Assembly (NCBI GenBank): GCA_910577935.1
Contig: CAJTOT010000004.1
Coordinates: 1-46,487 of the forward strand
Reading direction: 5' to 3'
Origin: an uncultured Hungatella sp.
GTDB taxonomy: Bacteria; Bacillota; Clostridia; Lachnospirales; Lachnospiraceae
Length of the DNA: 46,487 nucleotides
This document shows positions 41,115 through 46,487 of the stretch, in pieces (within the stretch, counting starts at the first letter, position 1; each line of letters begins with the position of its first letter). The position numbers and the translations under genes were made by a program. The notes under the pieces are model-generated. The model was not told where the DNA came from. It did no database searches and saw nothing but the letters and a program-made list of their open reading frames with translations.

Positions 41115-43040
41115 TCACTGCCAGTCCAGAAATGTCCCCCAGACCTCTCCCTGGACATAGATTCCCACTGTTGCCCCGGTAAACCGTTTTCCCTTTTTCA
41201 GTCCCTCGCTGCTCAAGTAGGCCGTGTTCTCCAGCCTCTCCCTGTTTTTGACCTCCAGGACAGGCGCGCCTTCTTCCTGGGAATCCGCGGGAGCCGTGCG
41301 CCAGAACGTCCTGGTCAGCCCTTCCGCGCTCATGCACAGTCTTACTCTCCGTCCCGCCCCTGTCTCCTGTTCCGGACAGGGCGTGAACTTCTCGCTGATA
41401 TAGCCCTCTCCCGCGTACTCCTGGAGAAGTATCCCAAAGACGCCGCTCTGTCGGCATATCCCGTACTTGATATAGCTGTTCTCATCATAATAGCATACGA
41501 TTCCCAGGCTCTGTCCCTCCCTCAGCTCCGGAACCTGGAACACGCAGCTGCATTGGAAATCAAAGGCTTCCTGCCTGGTGACAAAAATGCTGCGGAAATC
41601 CTTTCTGTTCAGATCTCCTTCCTGCCCTTTCAGCTTCAGAAAATCCCCTGACGGAGCATGTTCGATGCGAATCCTGTGGTCCGGAAGGGGGCGGGGAGTC
41701 ATCCACTCTCTCTCCTTCCACAAGGGATATCCCCCCTCTCTCTGTCGTCTCTGTAGCTTCTGCTCTCCAAGCTGTCTGCCAAAGGGCAGTCTCTGCTGGT
41801 CCGAGGGCCCGCGTCCGCCGTTGATAAGCGGCCACCCCTCCTCTGTCCATGTCAGGGGATCTAATGATGTCTCTCTGCCCAGAATCCCGTACCGCAGGGC
41901 GAACTTGTCTTGGGCGCTAGGGTTCTTTCCCTTCATCATTCTGAGGCACAGATAGACAATATACCATCTTCCGTCAGGCAGCTGCACCGGCTTGCCATGG
42001 CCGCAGCACTGAATCAGCGCCCCCGTGTCCCGCTGGCTCAGGACAGGATTGTGCGGGCTGGGTTCATAAGGGCCCATAAGGGTTCTGGATCTGGCCACGG
42101 TAATCTGGTGGCCCATGCCCGTTCCCCCTTCTGCCAGAAACAGATAGTACCAGCCGCGGCGCTTCAGCAGGTGAGGCCCTTCCGGTTTTCTTTTACAGTC
42201 CCCGTACCACAGCATGACAGCGGGGGAGATGAAACGCCTGCAGTCTGCCGACAATTCCCGAATCCTGGCTCCCCGGTTGAGAAGCATGTACTTGCGCCCG
42301 TCGTCATCGTGAAAGATGGACGGGTCTATGCCGTCGTCGTCGAGGAACACCGGCTCCCCGTAGGGACCCTCCGGCCGATCCGAGGAAGTAACCATCTGGA
42401 TTCTCCTCTTTTCCATGTCGTCATTCATGCGGAGGGTGGCCGTAATATAAAATTTCCCCTGGCAGAAGGAGATATCCGGGGCCCAGTAACCCATGCCTCC
42501 GTTGAGTTCTTCCAGGCGGGCCCACTCCGGGTTCGTGATGGCATATCCGATGATCTCCCAGTGGACCAGGTCTTTGGAATGGGACACCGGGATAGAGGGG
42601 AAGAATACAAAGGTGGAATTGACCATGTAGTAGTCCTCTTCCACCCGGACGATGGAAGGGTCAGGATAGAATCCCCGCCGCACCGGATTGTGGTAGGTCT
42701 CCTCATAAGGACTTCCAAACCACTGTTCCAGATAGGCGAGAACTTCCCTTTTGCCTTCCCGGTATGCTATATCCCAGGGCGTCTCTCCTTTTTTATTGGC
42801 AGACAGAGGATTGAGGCCCACCCGCTCCACCAGATACCGGACGATCTCCTCTCTCCCCGACAGCGCGCCGTAGTGGAGAGCGCTGTTGTGCTCCCTGTCC
42901 CGCGCCTGCATATTGGCTGCCGTATTTTCTATGAGACGGCGCATCTCTTCCAGCTCTCCGGCCTTTGCCGCCTTCCAGACCGCCTCCGTCCTCATCTCTT
43001 CCAGGGTCCTTCCCTGGTTTGCGCTCATATGTCTATTCAT
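41115..43040 (-). CDS. Ankyrin-repeat/GH43 glycosidase fusion with C-terminal beta-sandwich
   Basis: 641 residues from the ATG at 43040, which overlaps the stop of the flavoprotein gene by 8 bases; an ATG four codons later is the alternative. Residues 18-108 hold about three ankyrin repeats (HNSALHYGALSGREEIVRYL, KGETPWDIAYREGKREVLAYL). Residues 117-420 are a GH43 five-bladed propeller with the base Asp in FYPDPSI, the middle Asp in DDGIDPSIF and the acid Glu in KPEGPH. The rest resembles the GH43 C2 concanavalin-like domain (GIVCYYDENSYIKYG). It is predicted to be a beta-xylosidase or alpha-arabinofuranosidase. There is no signal peptide, so it is cytosolic. Ankyrin repeats on a GH43 suggest binding to a protein partner. 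Confidence 0.88.
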   Translation of the reverse strand: MNRHMSANQGRTLEEMRTEAVWKAAKAGELEEMRRLIENTAANMQARDREHNSALHYGALSGREEIVRYLVERVGLNPLSANKKGETPWDIAYREGKREVLAYLEQWFGSPYEETYHNPVRRGFYPDPSIVRVEEDYYMVNSTFVFFPSIPVSHSKDLVHWEIIGYAITNPEWARLEELNGGMGYWAPDISFCQGKFYITATLRMNDDMEKRRIQMVTSSDRPEGPYGEPVFLDDDGIDPSIFHDDDGRKYMLLNRGARIRELSADCRRFISPAVMLWYGDCKRKPEGPHLLKRRGWYYLFLAEGGTGMGHQITVARSRTLMGPYEPSPHNPVLSQRDTGALIQCCGHGKPVQLPDGRWYIVYLCLRMMKGKNPSAQDKFALRYGILGRETSLDPLTWTEEGWPLINGGRGPSDQQRLPFGRQLGEQKLQRRQREGGYPLWKEREWMTPRPLPDHRIRIEHAPSGDFLKLKGQEGDLNRKDFRSIFVTRQEAFDFQCSCVFQVPELREGQSLGIVCYYDENSYIKYGICRQSGVFGILLQEYAGEGYISEKFTPCPEQETGAGRRVRLCMSAEGLTRTFWRTAPADSQEEGAPVLEVKNRERLENTAYLSSEGLKKGKRFTGATVGIYVQGEVWGTFLDWQ

Positions 43041-45195
43041 AGATGCTGCCTTCCCGGTATGATCTCCACACCACTTCAAATGCCTGGCTCTCCGCCCCGT
43101 CATCCAAGGGGCGGACCGGACGCCACCGGGCGGAGGTCTTTAAACTCTTCCTGTCAAATGACACCTCCTGCACTTCCCTCTCGTGGGCTCTTCCGTCAGA
43201 GCCGTCCAGAGAAAATACGGCAAGCTCCGGGATGACAAGCTGTGACGACCGGACGCCGCCGGCCCCGTCTCCCTCCTCCAGGTCTTCTAAGTATATAGCA
43301 GAGCCCCGGCTTTTTCCTCCGTGGTCCTGGTAATCAATCATGGCATCCAGGTAAACCTTCTGGCAGATTCTCATGTCCAGATACCGGTAGAATCCGGCAA
43401 GGTATGCTGGCTGCATGTCCGCCTGCCGGACATCCCTGCCCCCGGATCGGCTGCCGCCCCCATCTGGTTTTTCCCCGCATCCCATGAGTTCCTCCAGCTC
43501 CTCATGAATCTCCTGGCTCATCTCCTCCAGACCCCTTCGGTCACGGAGCATGGCTCCATATCTGCTCATCTTTCCGGCCGCCTGCCTCCACCGGCTGCCA
43601 GGACTTCCGCCGGCAGATTCCATCCCTGCTGTCTCTGCCCCTGCTGTCTCCAGCCTTTCTGTTTCTGCCCTTTCTATTTCTGCCCTCTCTGTTCCCGCCC
43701 TCTCTTCCTTCTCCCCCGCTGTCTGCGCCCTTTCTGCCTCTGCCCCGCTCCTCTGTCCCCAGCCGCAGGCCGCCTCTCCCACGGCTATCCACTGCCATAC
43801 TTTGGCCATGAGCCGTTCTTCCGTCTCTCTGTCCCACGGCCGCTTCCCGTCCTTGTGAGCGCCGATATACTGCGCCGCCCGTGTGGAGCCGGCCTGGCCC
43901 GCATTGAGAGCACTCCCGCCGGGCCGGTAGATTCCGTGGGTTCCCGCCGCCTCCCCCACGGCAAACAGGCCCTCCACGTTGGTCTGCCACCACTCGTTGA
44001 CAGAGAGACCTCCGTTGTTGTGCTGGGCGCACACTGCCACCTCCAGCATCTCTCCGGACAAGTCCGTCCCGTGTTGGGAATAAAATGCCGCCGCCGGGCC
44101 GTTTAACTGACAGAGCCTCTCATAAGGCATCTCCTGACACGCCCCTGCCTTCTCCAGATATTCTCTCGCCTCCCGAGACAATGCCTGGAAATCCACCTTC
44201 CCGCCGCCGGGATTCTGCCGGTAATCCAGCCACACCCGCCGCCCTCTCACACAGGTCTCCCGGTAGACCAGCAGGTCGATCATGGAAGAGCCGCCTGATA
44301 CTTTTCGGGAGTCAAAAGGCCACTGATACCCTTTCAAAAATATCATATTCATCATGTCTTCTCTGGTCTTGTAAAATTCCATGAGAAATTCCCGCTCGTC
44401 TCTCCCGCCGGCATCGGTGGACACCAGGCGGGGGAGCGCCTGCATATAGCTTCCGCTGACATTCCACCTGGGCTTTAGGGACGCCAGCCCGTACTGCCAC
44501 TCTGTCAGGTTCTTGCCCAGGACTCCGGCCTCGAAGGCGATTCCGCTGGCGCCTGACTGGCTTGCCGGATACACGCTGTCCCTGTACATGCCCGCCGGGC
44601 CTCCTGTGGCATATACCAGGTTCACGCATTTTATCACCACATAACCGCCCCTGTCCTTATCCAGACACAGAATTCCGTAGACTTTGTCGTCGTCTGTCAG
44701 TATCCGGATCACCTGATGATGGTCGTAGACGGGAACCCCCTTTTCCCGCACTGCCTGCTCCAAAACCTCTGTCATATGCCGGGAAGTGTAAGGCCCCACG
44801 CTGGTTCCTCGGTCGTTGGGGTCATGGTCCGTCTTGTATCCCACAAACTCCCCGTACCGGTTGTGGGGAAAGGGGACCCCCAGCTCCACCAGTTTAAAAA
44901 AGCTCTGACAAGAGAGGGCCGCCTCGCACATGGCATGATCTCCATCTACACAGCCGCCCTCATACAGCACCTTTGCCAGGCGCCCCACGCTGTCCCCCTG
45001 TCCTCCTGCCAGGGACAGCTTATAGTAAGTCTGCTTGTCGGAACCTGTATTTCTGGAGGTGCCTCCGTTGACCGCCTCCGTCACCAGGACCACATCCTTC
45101 ACCCCGTACTGCCAAAGCCTGTCCGCGCTGTTGAACCCGGCGGCCCCGGAACCCACTACAACCGTATGAGCCTCTTGTATCCTCAGTCCTTCCAT
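43033..45195 (-). CDS. FAD-dependent fumarate-reductase-like flavoprotein with repeat insertion
   Basis: 720 residues. The FAD site is VVVGSGAAGFNSADRL at about 12-27, then GGTSRNTGSDK, LVYATGGPAGMYRDS and the late FAD segment GLFAVGEAAGTHG with GGSALNAGQAG. These are features of the succinate dehydrogenase/fumarate reductase flavoprotein family. After about residue 480 comes an insertion of about 45 residues made of Glu-Arg-Ala pentads. The tail resembles the helical C-terminus of the family. It has no signal peptide and no haem or FMN domain, so it is a soluble oxidoreductase of unknown substrate. It lies 12 bases after the SDR gene and overlaps the ankyrin-GH43 gene, so the three are one transcript. 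Confidence 0.85.
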   Translation of the reverse strand: MEGLRIQEAHTVVVGSGAAGFNSADRLWQYGVKDVVLVTEAVNGGTSRNTGSDKQTYYKLSLAGGQGDSVGRLAKVLYEGGCVDGDHAMCEAALSCQSFFKLVELGVPFPHNRYGEFVGYKTDHDPNDRGTSVGPYTSRHMTEVLEQAVREKGVPVYDHHQVIRILTDDDKVYGILCLDKDRGGYVVIKCVNLVYATGGPAGMYRDSVYPASQSGASGIAFEAGVLGKNLTEWQYGLASLKPRWNVSGSYMQALPRLVSTDAGGRDEREFLMEFYKTREDMMNMIFLKGYQWPFDSRKVSGGSSMIDLLVYRETCVRGRRVWLDYRQNPGGGKVDFQALSREAREYLEKAGACQEMPYERLCQLNGPAAAFYSQHGTDLSGEMLEVAVCAQHNNGGLSVNEWWQTNVEGLFAVGEAAGTHGIYRPGGSALNAGQAGSTRAAQYIGAHKDGKRPWDRETEERLMAKVWQWIAVGEAACGWGQRSGAEAERAQTAGEKEERAGTERAEIERAETERLETAGAETAGMESAGGSPGSRWRQAAGKMSRYGAMLRDRRGLEEMSQEIHEELEELMGCGEKPDGGGSRSGGRDVRQADMQPAYLAGFYRYLDMRICQKVYLDAMIDYQDHGGKSRGSAIYLEDLEEGDGAGGVRSSQLVIPELAVFSLDGSDGRAHEREVQEVSFDRKSLKTSARWRPVRPLDDGAESQAFEVVWRSYREGSIYE
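43621..43750. repeat. Degenerate 15-bp tandem repeat inside the flavoprotein gene
   Basis: On the plus strand units such as CTTTCTGTTTCTGCC, CTTTCTATTTCTGCC and CTCTCTGTTCCCGCC follow one another. They encode five-residue units (ERAGT, ERAEI, ERAET, ERLET, AGAET) on the coding strand. The length is a multiple of three, so the frame is kept. Confidence 0.7.
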
Positions 45196-45207
45196 ATCCG
45201 CCCCTCC

Positions 45208-45978
45208 CTACAGCCGCTTAATGTGAAATCCACCGTCCACGTCAATATAATTTCCTGTGGTATATAGAAAACTGTCGGAACAGAAGGCGCTGACCGCGTC
45301 CGCCACATCTTCCGGCGTGCCCCATCTCTTGATGGGAAATGCCCCCGCTTCAATGAGCGCGTCGTATTTTTCCTGAACCTTGCTGGTCATGTCCGTCCGG
45401 ATGACGCCGGGGCGCACTTCATGGACCAGTATTCCCTCGCCCGCCAGCCGGTCCGCGAACAGCGTGGTAATCATGGACAGAGCGCTTTTGGAAATGCAGT
45501 ACTCTCCCCGGTTCACAGACGACACCTGGGCGGAACAGGAACCTACGTTGACAATAGTTCCCCTCTTCTTCCCCACAACCTCCTGCCTCAGCATCTGGTT
45601 GGCAGCCAGCTGAGTCAGAAACATGGTTCCCTTGGCATTGATCCCCATGACCCGGTCATAGCTCTCCTCTGTCATGGTCAGAAGATCCGCCCTGACAAGA
45701 GGCGCCACCCCCGCGTTGTTCACCAGCACATCGATCCGCCCGAACCGCTCCACCGTCTCCTCAATCAGCCGCTTTCTGTCTTCCCCGCTGTCCAATGTCC
45801 CCTGGACATAGTGACAGCAGATTCCCGACTGTTTTAATCGCTCCAGCTGTTCCCTGCAATCCGCCTCCGGTCTCGTGGCGAAAATCACTACGCTGCAGCC
45901 GTCTCTTCCCAGCTTCTCCGCGATGGCAAGCCCGATCCCTCTGCTTCCTCCGGTCACAATCGCTGTTTTCTGATACAT
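45208..45978 (-). CDS. Short-chain dehydrogenase/reductase (SDR)
   Basis: 256 residues from the ATG at 45978, 8 bases after GGGGAG; an in-frame start 16 codons earlier is less likely. The cofactor loop is TGGSRGIG at 9-16, NNAG is at 87-90, and the catalytic set is S147, Y160 and K164 (YCISK). It resembles 3-oxoacyl-ACP reductase and sugar or steroid dehydrogenases. In this operon it is the first gene, before the flavoprotein, ankyrin-GH43 and OYE genes. It probably oxidises or reduces a hydroxyl group of the same substrate. Confidence 0.9.
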   Translation of the reverse strand: MYQKTAIVTGGSRGIGLAIAEKLGRDGCSVVIFATRPEADCREQLERLKQSGICCHYVQGTLDSGEDRKRLIEETVERFGRIDVLVNNAGVAPLVRADLLTMTEESYDRVMGINAKGTMFLTQLAANQMLRQEVVGKKRGTIVNVGSCSAQVSSVNRGEYCISKSALSMITTLFADRLAGEGILVHEVRPGVIRTDMTSKVQEKYDALIEAGAFPIKRWGTPEDVADAVSAFCSDSFLYTTGNYIDVDGGFHIKRL

Positions 45979-46028
45979 ATGCAACACTCCCCTTTCCCAA
46001 TATCCCGGCAGATGCCCTTTATACAACT

Positions 46029-46057
46029 ATTGTAAATGGTTCCATATCAGGTGTAAA
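46029..46057 (-). promoter_or_regulatory. Promoter of the SDR-flavoprotein-GH43-OYE-regulator operon
   Basis: TTTACA (46052-46057), exact 17-base spacer, TACAAT (46029-46034), about 50 bases before the SDR ATG. It is of the main sigma-factor type. Genes from 45978 down to 37806 have gaps of at most 45 bases and would be read from it. Confidence 0.7.
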
Positions 46058-46192
46058 GTGACAAAAGAAATCAGGGATGTCAGTTTTAAACAGGATCTTA
46101 TTTATTACTTTTTAATAAAATGGGGGTTTCCTTAGAGAACCTTATATGATACAATAGTCTTATGATAAATCAGGGGATGGGAGGCAGATATA

Positions 46193-46487
46193 TTGAAAAG
46201 GAACTATGTGGACCGGGAATACAAGAACAATGTTTTCTGCGATTTATTTTCAGAGAAGAAGAACGCTCTCTCCCTTTACAACGCTCTCAACCACACGGCT
46301 TATACCGACATCGACGACCTGGAGATCGTGACTCTTTCCGATGTCATTTTCATGCAGCAGAAAAACGATGTCTCCATTATGTTCCAGAACGAGCTTGCGT
46401 TATGGGAACACCAGAGCACTCTGAATTATAATATGCCCCTGCGGGGACTCATCTATTTTGCCCACAATATTGACGGCATCCTGAAGT
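46193..46487 (+). CDS. Rpn/PD-(D/E)XK nuclease-family protein, N-terminal part (cut by window edge)
   Basis: The first 98 codons are present, from a TTG 8 bases after GGAGG. The protein starts MKRNYVDREYKNNVFCDLF, continues with DDLEIVTLSDVIFM and has FQNELALWEHQSTLNYNMP, where the Glu-x-Gln core matches the nuclease motif of the Rpn/transposase_31-like family common in Lachnospiraceae. Members are often multicopy and thought to be related to recombination-promoting nucleases. A longer open frame from 46162 in another phase is a shadow. A weak -10 (TACAAT at 46150-46155) precedes it. Confidence 0.7.
   Translation, partial: MKRNYVDREYKNNVFCDLFSEKKNALSLYNALNHTAYTDIDDLEIVTLSDVIFMQQKNDVSIMFQNELALWEHQSTLNYNMPLRGLIYFAHNIDGILK

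Noticed and set aside
42000..43235. Long plus-strand open frame opposite the ankyrin-GH43 gene
   Set aside because: The minus-strand product has clear catalytic motifs; the plus-strand frame is its GC-rich shadow.
46162..46431. 89-residue plus-strand frame at the right edge
   Set aside because: The overlapping frame from 46193 matches a known family and has the better ribosome site.

Overview
The window looks like a chromosomal stretch of a gut-type Lachnospiraceae (Clostridium cluster XIVa, Hungatella/Enterocloster-like). The reasons are the fairly GC-rich clostridial coding, the rho-rpmE-DUF1385-prmC-prfA gene order, strong AGGAGG ribosome binding sites, many choline-binding-repeat surface proteins and many glycan-utilisation operons. 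The genus call is an inference. No rRNA, tRNA, CRISPR array or complete insertion sequence was seen.

Layout. (1) 1-3.9 kb, cell surface: two choline-binding-repeat proteins flank a fused winged-helix/LicC/LicA protein predicted to make CDP-choline. (2) 3.9-8.4 kb: leuA, an M20 peptidase and glmM. (3) 8.4-16.5 kb, conserved housekeeping on the minus strand: deacetylase, rarA, rho (with a Gln/Asn-rich insertion), rpmE, DUF1385, prmC, prfA and a class B sortase. (4) 16.6-21.5 kb: a ROK regulator and a zinc alcohol dehydrogenase (plus strand) converge on an OYE-type flavin reductase plus Gfo/Idh oxidoreductase pair. The 3' remnant of a HAD phosphatase gene lies between them. (5) 21.5-24.4 kb, a decay and insertion zone: a palindromic MITE-like element, two coding remnants, an AT-rich SUKH-like gene, and an AlbA_2-type ATP-binding gene broken by an internal deletion and by loss of one A inside a 30-bp tandem repeat. 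(6) 24.4-26.6 kb: a third, large choline-binding-repeat protein.

(7) 26.7-32.2 kb: sulfatase, PTS IIC and sulfatase form one operon, divergent from an RpiR regulator. (8) 32.3-37.7 kb: an operon of two ABC sugar permeases, a binding lipoprotein, a GH105-type unsaturated-uronyl hydrolase and a uroporphyrinogen-decarboxylase-like protein, with no ATPase. (9) 37.8-46.0 kb: a second operon of SDR, fumarate-reductase-like flavoprotein, ankyrin-GH43 fusion, OYE reductase and a PrpR-like regulator whose AAA+ domain has lost its catalytic motifs. (10) The right edge cuts an Rpn-like nuclease-family gene.

Working model (inference): blocks 7-9 import and dismantle sulfated or uronate-containing glycans and glycosides. 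In block 9 a cytosolic ankyrin-GH43 enzyme is encoded with three redox enzymes, which suggests release of a sugar from a glycoside followed by reduction of the aglycone or of an oxidised sugar. This block, with its degenerate activator, is the best candidate for an undescribed system in the window.
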